From NCBI RefSeq assembly GCF_034355335.1, contig NZ_CP136422.1, positions 2,297,001 to 2,361,000 on the forward strand: a stretch of DNA of 64,000 bases, given 5' to 3'. Position numbers and translations under genes: made by a program. Of the stretch, positions 8,782 to 16,712 are shown one piece after another. The DNA is from Blautia coccoides. Its GTDB lineage: Bacteria; Bacillota; Clostridia; Lachnospirales; Lachnospiraceae. How positions within the stretch are numbered: position 1 is the first letter of the stretch; each line of letters opens with the position of its first letter. Below the pieces are notes generated by a model. That model had not been told where the DNA came from, did no database searches, and saw only the letters and a list, made by a program, of their open reading frames with translations.

Positions 8782-10215
8782 ATGATCAAATTTGGAACAG
8801 GCGGTTGGAGAGCCATCATAGGTGACGGCTTCACAAAGGAGAATATCCAGAAGCTGACAAAAGCCCTTGCCATGAAAATGAAGGCAGAGGGCGTAGAGAA
8901 GGAAGATATCTGTATTGGATATGACAGGCGTTTCCTGGCAAAAGAGGCGGTTATGTGGGCATGTGAGGTGCTGGCCGCGGAGGGGATCCGTGCCTGGTTT
9001 ATCAACAGGTCTTCGCCCACCCCGCTGATTATGTATTATGTGATGGCACATGATCTGCCTTACGGCATGATGGTGACGGCCAGCCATAACCCGGCTATTT
9101 ACAATGGGATCAAGGTCTTCACAAGAGGCGGAAGAGATGCCAATGAGGTGCAGACACAGGAGATCGAGCAGTATATAGCCAAAGTGGAGGAGGAGACTGC
9201 AGCAGGTAGTCCTGTGGCTGTCATCCCCTATGAGCAGGCAGTTGCCGAGGGAAAGGTTGTGGAATTTAATCCTCTCAATGAATATCTGGACAATATTATC
9301 GCGGCTGTGGATGTGGAGGCTATTAAGAACAAGGGGCTTCGTGTGGCTCTTGACCCCATGTACGGCGTGAGCCAGACATCCCTGAAGACACTGCTCTCCA
9401 TCACCCGCTGCGAGCTGGAGATCATACATGAGCGCCATGACACACTGTTCGGCGGCAAGCTGCCGGCACCGAATGCCCAGACGCTGCGCTCCCTGCAGAA
9501 TTATGTGCTGGACAGAGGCTGTGATATCGGTGTGGCCACAGACGGGGATGCCGACCGTATTGGCGTCATTGATGACACCGGCAAATTCCTGCATCCAAAT
9601 GACATTTTAGTGCTGCTGTACTACTATCTTGTAAAATATAAGGGCTGGAGCGGTCCTGTAGTCCGCAACGTGGCAACCACCCATATGCTGGACCGGGTGG
9701 CTGAGAGCTTTGGGCAGAAATGCTATGAGGTTCCTGTTGGCTTCAAATATATTTCCTCCAAGATGGAGGAGACAGACGCCATCATCGGTGGTGAGTCGTC
9801 AGGCGGCCTCACTGTAAAGGGACATATCAACGGCAAGGACGGTGTATACGCCGCCATGCTTCTGGTGGAGATGATCGCTGTGACAGGAAAGAAGATCTCA
9901 CAGATCGCAAGGGATATTGAGGAAGAGTACGGAAGCATCTATATGGAGGAGAGGGACTATAAGTTCACACCTGCGAGAAAAGAGGAGATCCAGAGGACGC
10001 TTATGGTGGATAAGGCACTTCCGGATATCAGTGAGCCTATTGAGCGGGTATCTTATATGGACGGCTGTAAGATCTATTTTAAAAACGGCGGCTGGATCAT
10101 TGCCAGATTCTCCGGTACAGAGCCTCTTCTGCGTATTTTCTGCGAGATGCCGGAGGCTTACCAGGCTGTCCGCATGTGCGAGCTTTTTGAAGAATTTCTG
10201 GAATTGAAGGGCTGA
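8782..10215 (+). CDS. Phosphoglucomutase/phosphomannomutase family protein
   Basis: 477 aa from ATG 8782, with AGGAAGGAGA 8 nt upstream; an upstream in-frame ATG at 8752 lacks an RBS. All four alpha-D-phosphohexomutase signatures are present: active-site Ser in TASHNPAIYNG, metal loop DGDADR, sugar-specificity loop GGESSGG and phosphate-binding RFSGTEPLLR. It interconverts hexose 1- and 6-phosphates in the cytoplasm. Its position 81 bp after a GH94 phosphorylase fits conversion of the sugar 1-phosphate released by that enzyme to the 6-phosphate for glycolysis or amino-sugar catabolism. Glc, Man or GlcNAc preference cannot be read here. Confidence 0.9.
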   Translation: MIKFGTGGWRAIIGDGFTKENIQKLTKALAMKMKAEGVEKEDICIGYDRRFLAKEAVMWACEVLAAEGIRAWFINRSSPTPLIMYYVMAHDLPYGMMVTASHNPAIYNGIKVFTRGGRDANEVQTQEIEQYIAKVEEETAAGSPVAVIPYEQAVAEGKVVEFNPLNEYLDNIIAAVDVEAIKNKGLRVALDPMYGVSQTSLKTLLSITRCELEIIHERHDTLFGGKLPAPNAQTLRSLQNYVLDRGCDIGVATDGDADRIGVIDDTGKFLHPNDILVLLYYYLVKYKGWSGPVVRNVATTHMLDRVAESFGQKCYEVPVGFKYISSKMEETDAIIGGESSGGLTVKGHINGKDGVYAAMLLVEMIAVTGKKISQIARDIEEEYGSIYMEERDYKFTPARKEEIQRTLMVDKALPDISEPIERVSYMDGCKIYFKNGGWIIARFSGTEPLLRIFCEMPEAYQAVRMCELFEEFLELKG

Positions 10216-10235
10216 CCACAGGGATTTTAAATATC

Positions 10236-10262
10236 CGCGCGTGCACGGTATTGAGCAGTTAC
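10236..10262. repeat. 27-bp GTAAC-family end unit (degenerate)
   Basis: The segment ending GGTATTGAGCAGTTAC aligns with the right-hand 27 bp of MITE copy A (3922-3948). The inner GTAAC end is eroded. It sits between the mutase stop and its terminator. Confidence 0.45.
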
Positions 10263-10282
10263 AGGAGATGAGACAAATAAAT

Positions 10283-10333
10283 GAGGGTGTACTGCAGAAT
10301 GACAAAATTTTGCAGTATACCCTCTATTTTTTT
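10283..10333 (+). terminator. Rho-independent terminator after the mutase gene
   Basis: GAGGGTGTACTGCA (10283-10296) pairs with TGCAGTATACCCTC (10311-10324) with one G-U pair, followed by a T-rich run to 10332. It separates the GH94-mutase unit from the sensor kinase. Confidence 0.88.
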
Positions 10334-10421
10334 CTGCGAAAAAAGAAAGTACATGGTATGATATAGAAAGAGCGGTTTGAAAGAACAGGAACCGCAGAAT
10401 GCAGGGAGAGAGGAAAAAGAG

Positions 10422-12170
10422 ATGAAAGAAAAAAAGAAAATTTCCATCCAGTGGAGAGTGATCGCCATTGCCCTGGGCTGCTGGATGATACCATTTGTGC
10501 TCATGGTGGGAATGATGGTGCATTACATACTGTCCAACCAGTTGGGGGACCGGGTGGATAATATGACGGACCAGGTGAATTTTAATATGCAGACAAGTGT
10601 GGAGCGGCTGAACCAGGCCATAGAGGACTCCAGGGACGCGTCCTATGAGGGGGAACTGCGCTCTGTATACGAGGCGTTTAAAAATAACAATTATAAGGAT
10701 TACTGGTTAAGCGGCAGGGTGCGGGGATATCTGAACACCAAATACACCAAGGACCCCAGCTTTTCCAGCACTGTTTTCTGGTATCTGGAAGAACCGGAGA
10801 AGCTAAACGGTGAGGTGTATAATTCCAGTGCGGGTGGGTCTTATCATCAGATAGATACCTATTGGAAGAAAGACCATGAGACAGTGAAAAAATATGCGGA
10901 GACCCTTGACACTAACATCGGTTTTCTGGAGTGTGACGGCCGTGTCTATATGATCAGGAATCTTGTGAACCGCTCCTTTGAACCTGTGGGCGTGCTTGTT
11001 ATGCGCATGAACATCGCCTACTGCTTCGAGGGTATGCAGCATTTTCTGGAAGACTTTGATATGAGTATCTACTTAAATGAACTGAATCTGGAGTTCAGCC
11101 AGGGCATAGAACAGGAGAAAAAGGACGGGCCTTACCCGGATGAATACCCCCAGGGAAGCACATGGGAGGGCAGTTACCTGTATATCAGAAATCTCGTGAA
11201 GGAAAACAGCTACCGTCTGGACACTCTTGTGCGGATACCCAAGACTGTGGTCATGGATTCCATGTATGCATACCTGCGCATTCTGGGAGTGATGATCGTG
11301 CTTCTGGTTCCGCTGGTGATGATCCTGATCTTTATGGTGAGGCGTCATATTCTGCAGCCCACAGAGCAGCTTATGGAGGGAGCCAGAGAGATCCAGGAGG
11401 GCAATCTGGGGTATCAGATCACCTTTGAGCCGGGCAGCCAGGAATTCGGCTATCTGACAGAATCCTTTAACCAGATGTCCAGCCGTCTGAAATATCAGTT
11501 TGACCATATTTATCAGGAGGAGATGGCACTTAAGGATGCCAGGATCATGGCTCTGCAGTCCCACATTAATCCTCACTTTATGAACAATACCCTGGAGATC
11601 ATCAACTGGGAGGCCCGTCTCTCAGGCAATATGAAGATTTCCAAAATGATAGAATCCCTGTCCGTGCTCATGAACGCCGCTATGGACAGAAAGCGTCGCC
11701 ACGTAGTGCCGCTGAAAGAAGAACTGCAGTATGTGGAGGCTTATCTTCATATAATGAAAGAGAGACTGGGAAATAGGCTCACTGTGGATTTGGAGATAGG
11801 GGAGGACACCTTAAATGAGAAGGTCCCCAGACTGATCCTGCAGCCTGTGATCGAGAATGCCATAGAACACGGCGTCATAAGAAGCGGCAGCGGCACAGTG
11901 GTGTTAAGGAGCTATAAGAAGGGGGACTACCTCTATCTGGAGACGGAGAACAACGGCATTATGAGCGAGCAGGAGAGGGCTAAGGTAGACAGGCTGCTTG
12001 CGCCTGACTATGACACCAGCAAGGAGTCCTCAGGCAATCTGGGCATAGCAAATGTGAACCAGAGACTGGGTATTTTGTATGGAGAACCCTGCGGACTGTC
12101 CATTTTCCAGGAAAAAGATGACCGGATTTGTGCCCGCTTGACCATTTTTGTTGGTCTAAGAGCACAATAA
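10422..12170 (+). CDS. YesM/LytS-type sensor histidine kinase
   Basis: 582 aa from ATG 10422, with GGGAGAGAGG upstream; a TTG at 10377 is the only longer option. There is an N-terminal membrane helix (about 12-35), an extracellular sensing region to about 285, a second helix (LGVMIVLLVPLVMILIFMV), a HAMP linker, then the His_kinase box ALQSHINPHFMNNTLEIINW with the phospho-accepting His, and the N-box LQPVIENAIEHG. The G1 box reads ENNGIM rather than DxGxG, a variation seen in some members. It should phosphorylate the AraC-type regulator at 15954 in response to an extracellular sugar or a loaded binding protein. An ABC importer lies between the two. Confidence 0.88.
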   Translation: MKEKKKISIQWRVIAIALGCWMIPFVLMVGMMVHYILSNQLGDRVDNMTDQVNFNMQTSVERLNQAIEDSRDASYEGELRSVYEAFKNNNYKDYWLSGRVRGYLNTKYTKDPSFSSTVFWYLEEPEKLNGEVYNSSAGGSYHQIDTYWKKDHETVKKYAETLDTNIGFLECDGRVYMIRNLVNRSFEPVGVLVMRMNIAYCFEGMQHFLEDFDMSIYLNELNLEFSQGIEQEKKDGPYPDEYPQGSTWEGSYLYIRNLVKENSYRLDTLVRIPKTVVMDSMYAYLRILGVMIVLLVPLVMILIFMVRRHILQPTEQLMEGAREIQEGNLGYQITFEPGSQEFGYLTESFNQMSSRLKYQFDHIYQEEMALKDARIMALQSHINPHFMNNTLEIINWEARLSGNMKISKMIESLSVLMNAAMDRKRRHVVPLKEELQYVEAYLHIMKERLGNRLTVDLEIGEDTLNEKVPRLILQPVIENAIEHGVIRSGSGTVVLRSYKKGDYLYLETENNGIMSEQERAKVDRLLAPDYDTSKESSGNLGIANVNQRLGILYGEPCGLSIFQEKDDRICARLTIFVGLRAQ

Positions 12171-12281
12171 AAAGCAAAAAATCACAGTCTCAGTTATTCG
12201 CTTTTTACAATATATGCGGTATTATAATGTCATCAAGAAAAACAAAGCAAAACAAACAGTAAACAGGGAGGTAAGTTAGTT

Positions 12282-13646
12282 ATGAAGAAGAAAGTTGTAT
12301 CAGTTTTACTTGTTGGAGCAATGGCAGGAACTATGCTGGCAGGCTGCGGCGGTGACAACAAAGCAGCAGACGCCGGAGACAATACCAAGAAGGAAGATAC
12401 CGCGGATAAATCCGACAGCAGTGACAGTGGCGATGACAGCAGCGCAGAGGGAAAGGTTACATTGAATGTGACCACAACATTTGCAGGAACTGAGAGTAAC
12501 GTGGATAAATACCAGGAAACCATTGAGAACTGGCAGAAAGAGACAGGAAATAAGGTAAATGATTCCTCCGCATCTGCAGACGAAGCCATGAAAGCCCGTG
12601 TTATCACAGACTTTGAGACAGGTGCAGAACCGGACGTTATGTTCTACTTCAACGGCAATGACTCCAATCCGTTTGTAGAAGCGGATAAAGTGGTTCCCAT
12701 TGATGAGATCCGTGAAAAATATCCGGACTATGCAGCGAACATGAATGATGACCTGATCCCCGGATCTCCGGTTGACGGTGTGAAATATGCAGTTCCCTTC
12801 TACGGATATTGGGAAGGTATGTACGTAAACAAGAAAGTCTGCGAGGATGCGGGTGTTGAGATCCCGGGACCAGACACCACATGGGAACAGTTCATGGAGA
12901 CCTGCCAGAAGATCAAGGACGCAGGATATACCCCGATCGCAGCTTCTCTTATCAAAGAGCCGCACTATTGGTTTGAGTATTCTATCTACAATCATGACAC
13001 ACCGGCAACACACGTAGCTGTTCCGGAAAAAGTGGATGACAAAGTGGGCAAAGCCTGGGAAGCTGGTATCGCTGATATCAAGGATGTCTATGAAAAAGGT
13101 TTCTTTACAGAGAACACCAACACCTGCGAAGCTGATGAAGCATTCCAGGGATTCCTGCAGGATAAAGCTGCATTTTATGTAGACGGCTCCTGGAAAATGG
13201 GCGGTATCAGAGACAATTCTGATAATATTGATAACTTCACAGTTACTTTTGTACCTGGTCAGAACGAGAGAAAGACAACAGATATTATCAGCGGCCTGTC
13301 ATCAGGATGGTACATCTCCAGAAAAGCATGGGATGATCCGGAAAAACAGAAAGCAGCTGTAGACTTAGTAGAAGCTTTTATCAACACAGAAACCGTATCT
13401 GATTACGCAGGAACAGCAACAACAGCATTAAAAGACGGCGCGCAGATCGATGAGAGCAAACTGAATTCACTGGAAAAAGACGCTCTTGCCATGCTGAAAT
13501 CCGTAACCGCAACAACAGGCGCATGCCAGGATCTGTGCACAGAAGATCAGAGAGCTCCTATCTTCACCAATATGCCGCAGATCGTAGAAGGTCAGATGCA
13601 GATCAGTGATGCGATCCAGCAGGTTATCGACGCAATGGAAGAATAG
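12282..13646 (+). CDS. ABC transporter sugar-binding lipoprotein
   Basis: 454 aa. A type II signal peptide ends in the lipobox LAGC (Cys about 22), then an Asp/Ser/Lys-rich linker, then a family 1 extracellular solute-binding fold (EADEAFQGFLQDKAAFYVDGSWKM region). It is anchored outside the membrane and delivers sugar or oligosaccharide to the two permeases that follow. A TATAAT at 12223-12228 is a candidate -10 for this gene, and a terminator-like hairpin after the stop (13676-13710) would reduce read-through, keeping binding protein in excess. With the GH94 gene nearby, a beta-linked disaccharide is a likely cargo (inference). Confidence 0.9.
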   Translation: MKKKVVSVLLVGAMAGTMLAGCGGDNKAADAGDNTKKEDTADKSDSSDSGDDSSAEGKVTLNVTTTFAGTESNVDKYQETIENWQKETGNKVNDSSASADEAMKARVITDFETGAEPDVMFYFNGNDSNPFVEADKVVPIDEIREKYPDYAANMNDDLIPGSPVDGVKYAVPFYGYWEGMYVNKKVCEDAGVEIPGPDTTWEQFMETCQKIKDAGYTPIAASLIKEPHYWFEYSIYNHDTPATHVAVPEKVDDKVGKAWEAGIADIKDVYEKGFFTENTNTCEADEAFQGFLQDKAAFYVDGSWKMGGIRDNSDNIDNFTVTFVPGQNERKTTDIISGLSSGWYISRKAWDDPEKQKAAVDLVEAFINTETVSDYAGTATTALKDGAQIDESKLNSLEKDALAMLKSVTATTGACQDLCTEDQRAPIFTNMPQIVEGQMQISDAIQQVIDAMEE

Positions 13647-13675
13647 TTTCTGTAACGTATAAACTGTATTTTTTA

Positions 13676-13710
13676 AGGACCGGAGAGGAGAAAATCCTCC
13701 GGTCCTTCTT
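13676..13710 (+). terminator. Attenuating hairpin between binding protein and permease genes
   Basis: AAGGACCGGAG and CTCCGGTCCTT form a long GC-rich stem, followed by CTT rather than a long U-run. It probably acts as a partial terminator or 3'-end stabiliser that raises binding-protein mRNA over permease mRNA. Confidence 0.7.
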
Positions 13711-13780
13711 AAAGAAAAGCAAGTGAAGTAACTTTCAAATGGACGCAGGTGTTCGCTTGAAAGTCTGGGAGGCGAAATCT

Positions 13781-14674
13781 ATGAATAACACATCAAATAT
13801 TTATAAGAATAAGAAGCCGGCCATTTTTTTCCTGCTGCCTGCATTCCTGTTCCTGATTCTGTATCTGTATTACCCATTTATCCAGAACATCTTCAACAGT
13901 TTCATGAAAATCAAAGGACTGGCAACTCCGGCCAAAGGGTTTAATGACCCGGTTTACAAGAACTACACACGTCTGTTCACAGACCCGAATATGAGAATTG
14001 CTCTGAAAAACACACTGATCATGATAATCGTGACCATCGTAGGGCAGGTGGGAATCGCGATCGTCATCGCACTTTTGGTAGATAACATCAAAAGAGGGGC
14101 AAAGTTCTTCCGTATCGTTTACTTCTTCCCTATTGTTATCTCAGCAACCGCATTAGGACTTCTGTTCAACCTGATCTTCCTGTATGACAAAGGTATGATC
14201 AACCAGCTTTTGGAGTTTTTAGGTAAGACGAACCTGACAGACTGGAAGGACGAAGCACATGCCATAATGACCATGATGATACCAGTCACCTGGCAGTATG
14301 TGGGATTCTACTTCATCATACTGCTGACCGGACTTAACAATATATCGGATGAACTGTATGAATCAGCATCCATTGACGGAGCCACAAGGTTCCAGAGAGT
14401 ACGTTTCATCTCCATCCCGCTTCTCCACAATGTCATCTGCACCTGCTGTGTGCTGGCTGTGACAGGAGCACTGAAGGTCTTCGACCTGCCATGGATGATG
14501 TTCCCCAACGGAATGCCCTACGGCAAGACGTGGCTCACCGGTACGTATATGTACTACTACGCATTTGTAGCAAGTGACGCGGATTACAGTTCAACCATCG
14601 CAATTGTGATCGTTGTTCTGGGTATAATCCTGTCAAAGGTTGTAAATGTCATTTTCAAAGAGAAAGATTATTAG
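13781..14674 (+). CDS. ABC sugar transporter permease (MalF/UgpA type)
   Basis: 297 aa from ATG 13781, with GGGAGGCG upstream; the longer frame from 13739 has no good RBS. It shows six hydrophobic segments starting IFFLLPAFLFLILYLYYPF, and the cytoplasmic EAA-type loop around YESASIDGATRFQRVRFISIPLL, which docks the ATPase. It is an inner-membrane subunit of a carbohydrate importer and pairs with the permease 16 bp downstream. No ATPase gene is nearby, so a shared MsmK-like ATPase elsewhere is inferred. Confidence 0.9.
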   Translation: MNNTSNIYKNKKPAIFFLLPAFLFLILYLYYPFIQNIFNSFMKIKGLATPAKGFNDPVYKNYTRLFTDPNMRIALKNTLIMIIVTIVGQVGIAIVIALLVDNIKRGAKFFRIVYFFPIVISATALGLLFNLIFLYDKGMINQLLEFLGKTNLTDWKDEAHAIMTMMIPVTWQYVGFYFIILLTGLNNISDELYESASIDGATRFQRVRFISIPLLHNVICTCCVLAVTGALKVFDLPWMMFPNGMPYGKTWLTGTYMYYYAFVASDADYSSTIAIVIVVLGIILSKVVNVIFKEKDY

Positions 14675-14690
14675 AAGGGAGATATAGAAA

Positions 14691-15548
14691 ATGAAAAAGC
14701 GTAAATTTTCACCAGGCATGTGCGTCGTATATCTCATCCTGATATTCTGGGCACTTACAACGATTTATCCGATTTTGTGGGTTATCTTAAACTCATTTAA
14801 AGACAGAAAGAAAATAATTGCAAACTCCTTTGCACTGCCCATCGGTGACCTGTTCAGTATGGAGAACTATAAGACGGCATTTGACAGACTGAACATCTTT
14901 ACCGCATATAAAAACAGTATCATTGTTTCCTGCTGCGTGGCAGTTGTGGTTATCCTCCTGGCAGGAATGGCCTCCTACGCACTGGTGCGCTATAACCTGA
15001 AAACAAAGAAACTTTTAAACACTCTGGTTGTGGCAGCCATGATGTTCCCGGTATTCGCAACCATCATCCCTGTATTCCGTATGGAATTTGCATGGGGGAT
15101 CGTAAATACGGATAAAGTTTCCCTATCCCTTTTGTCACTCATACTACCGCAGATAGCCGGCAACCTGGCCTTTGCCATGGTGGTGCTCACGGGGTATATC
15201 AAGAGTCTTCCCATAGAGCTGGAAGAGTCGGCATACCTGGAAGGCTGCAATCCCATGCAGATCTTCTTTAAGATCGTAGTGCCCCTTACAAAACCATCTT
15301 TTGCAACAGTTGGTATCTTCAGTTTCCTGTGGAGCTACAATGACCTGTTCTCCCAGACCTTCTTCCTTCGTTTCAAAGACCAATGGGCGATCACACGACT
15401 GCTCATGGAGATTTCCTCCAGAGAAGGTACGGACTACGGTCTGATGGCAGCAGTGGTAACCTTGATCATCGTGCCGCTTCTGGTTGTGTATGTATGTCTG
15501 CAGAAGTACATTATCAAAGGTATGACAGCGGGAGCTGTGAAGGGATGA
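14691..15548 (+). CDS. ABC sugar transporter permease (MalG/UgpE type)
   Basis: 285 aa, with GAAGGGAG upstream. It has six membrane segments and the EAA loop EESAYLEGCNPMQIFFKIVVPL, characteristic of MalG-type permeases. It forms the translocation channel with the preceding permease. It is the last gene of the transporter unit and is followed by a strong terminator (15606-15651). Confidence 0.91.
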   Translation: MKKRKFSPGMCVVYLILIFWALTTIYPILWVILNSFKDRKKIIANSFALPIGDLFSMENYKTAFDRLNIFTAYKNSIIVSCCVAVVVILLAGMASYALVRYNLKTKKLLNTLVVAAMMFPVFATIIPVFRMEFAWGIVNTDKVSLSLLSLILPQIAGNLAFAMVVLTGYIKSLPIELEESAYLEGCNPMQIFFKIVVPLTKPSFATVGIFSFLWSYNDLFSQTFFLRFKDQWAITRLLMEISSREGTDYGLMAAVVTLIIVPLLVVYVCLQKYIIKGMTAGAVKG

Positions 15549-15605
15549 TAGTACCGTCTGCCTGAGGATCTCAAGCAGGGACAATACCGTAACAATAAAA
15601 ATCGG

Positions 15606-15651
15606 AAGGAAAGTATTTGGTGGAAAACAGGCCAGATACTTTCCTTTTTTT
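15606..15651 (+). terminator. Rho-independent terminator after the ABC transporter genes
   Basis: AAGGAAAGTAT (15606-15616) pairs with ATACTTTCCTT (15636-15646), followed by a T-run. Confidence 0.88.
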
Positions 15652-15741
15652 CGTTAATGTTTTATAATAATAAAAAGTGGTAAATATTTTACACAATTTT
15701 AACGCAAATTTGAAAGAAGAAGAAAAAATTTGTGATAAACT

Positions 15742-15873
15742 GTAACTATGCAGCAGGCCTGCGCGTGCACTGCGCTGACCGTAAGAAGGCATTCCGCTGT
15801 CAGACTAGATCCAGCCGTCCGAAGCGGTTTGGTACGGAGTTTTGTCTGTACTTTGAAGGCACTGTATAGTTAC
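15742..15873. mobile_element. 132-bp MITE-like element, copy B
   Basis: Exactly the length of copy A (3817-3948) and alignable along it. Shared stretches include CTGCGC near the left end and ACTGCGCTGACCGTAAGAA. Ends: GTAACTATGCAG on the left, inverted CTGTATAGTTAC on the right. The flanks (GATAAACT / GATGTAAC) are not a clean duplication, so it is an older copy or the target has mutated. It lies upstream of the response regulator gene and is followed by a 27-bp end unit. Confidence 0.7.
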
Positions 15874-15890
15874 GATGTAACATGCAGCCC

Positions 15891-15917
15891 GTAATTGTGA
15901 GGGTATTGAACTGTTAC
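15891..15917. repeat. 27-bp GTAAC-family end unit
   Basis: This unit starts GTAATTGTGAGGGTATTGAA and ends CTGTTAC. It aligns with the right-hand 27 bp of MITE copy A (3922-3948) and lies 27 bp before the response regulator RBS, so it is likely part of that leader. Confidence 0.6.
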
Positions 15918-15953
15918 AATATGAAAAAACTAAAACAGGAGCCGGGGGTACAT

Positions 15954-16688
15954 ATGTATAAAGTAGTGATCGTAGATGACGAACCAATTATCGCGGAGGG
16001 ACTTTCCAAAGTGGTGCCGTGGGAGAAATACGGCTGCAGGATTGCGGCTACAGCGGGCAATGGGCAGGAGGGCCTGGAGGTCATAAGGAAGGAGCAGCCC
16101 AATATGGTGATATCCGATATTTCCATGCCGGGCATGGACGGCCTGAAAATGATTGCGGCTCTCAGAGTAGAATTTCCTGAGATGCAGATTTCTATTCTGA
16201 CAGGGTACCGGGATTTTGACTACGCGCAGCAGGCCATCCGTCTTGGAGTGACGCGTTTCCTTTTAAAACCGTCCAATATGGACGAGATAGAGGAAGCTGT
16301 ACAGGTCATGGCGGAAAACCTGAAAAAAAGCAATATCACCGGCCAGGAGGATGAGTCTGAGAATACAGCCGGAAGCTTTATTGTGAAGAATGCCCTGGCC
16401 TATATACAGGAAAACTATAATAAAAAGATTTCTTTAAGTGAAGTGGCTGAGAACACCTTTGTCAGCCAGTGGCATCTGAGCAAGCTGTTGAACAAACATC
16501 TGGAAAAGAGCTTTTCGGAAATCCTCAACTCCATTCGGATCGAGAAGGCAAAGGAGCTTTTGAAAGATCCGTCCCTGCGCATCGGAGATGTGGCAGAGGA
16601 AGTGGGATTTCTGGATATGGCGCATTTTTCCAGAGTATTTAAGAAGATAGAAGGAATTTCAGCCAACGAGTACAGAAATAAGATATAG
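15954..16688 (+). CDS. AraC-type (YesN-like) response regulator
   Basis: 244 aa from ATG 15954, with a GGGGG-type RBS; the longer frame from 15882 runs into the repeat. The N-terminal receiver domain has the acidic pair DDE near the start, the phospho-acceptor Asp in ISDISMPGMDG and the Lys of LLKPSN. The C-terminal ~100 residues are a double-HTH AraC domain (ISLSEVAENTFVSQWHLSKL and GDVAEEVGFLDMAHFSRVFK). The partner is the YesM-type kinase at 10422. It should activate the transporter and probably the GH94 genes. The usual kinase-regulator order is interrupted by the ABC genes and by mobile repeats. Confidence 0.9.
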   Translation: MYKVVIVDDEPIIAEGLSKVVPWEKYGCRIAATAGNGQEGLEVIRKEQPNMVISDISMPGMDGLKMIAALRVEFPEMQISILTGYRDFDYAQQAIRLGVTRFLLKPSNMDEIEEAVQVMAENLKKSNITGQEDESENTAGSFIVKNALAYIQENYNKKISLSEVAENTFVSQWHLSKLLNKHLEKSFSEILNSIRIEKAKELLKDPSLRIGDVAEEVGFLDMAHFSRVFKKIEGISANEYRNKI

Positions 16689-16712
16689 TCCGTTTACGGA
16701 AGAGGTGAGAAA

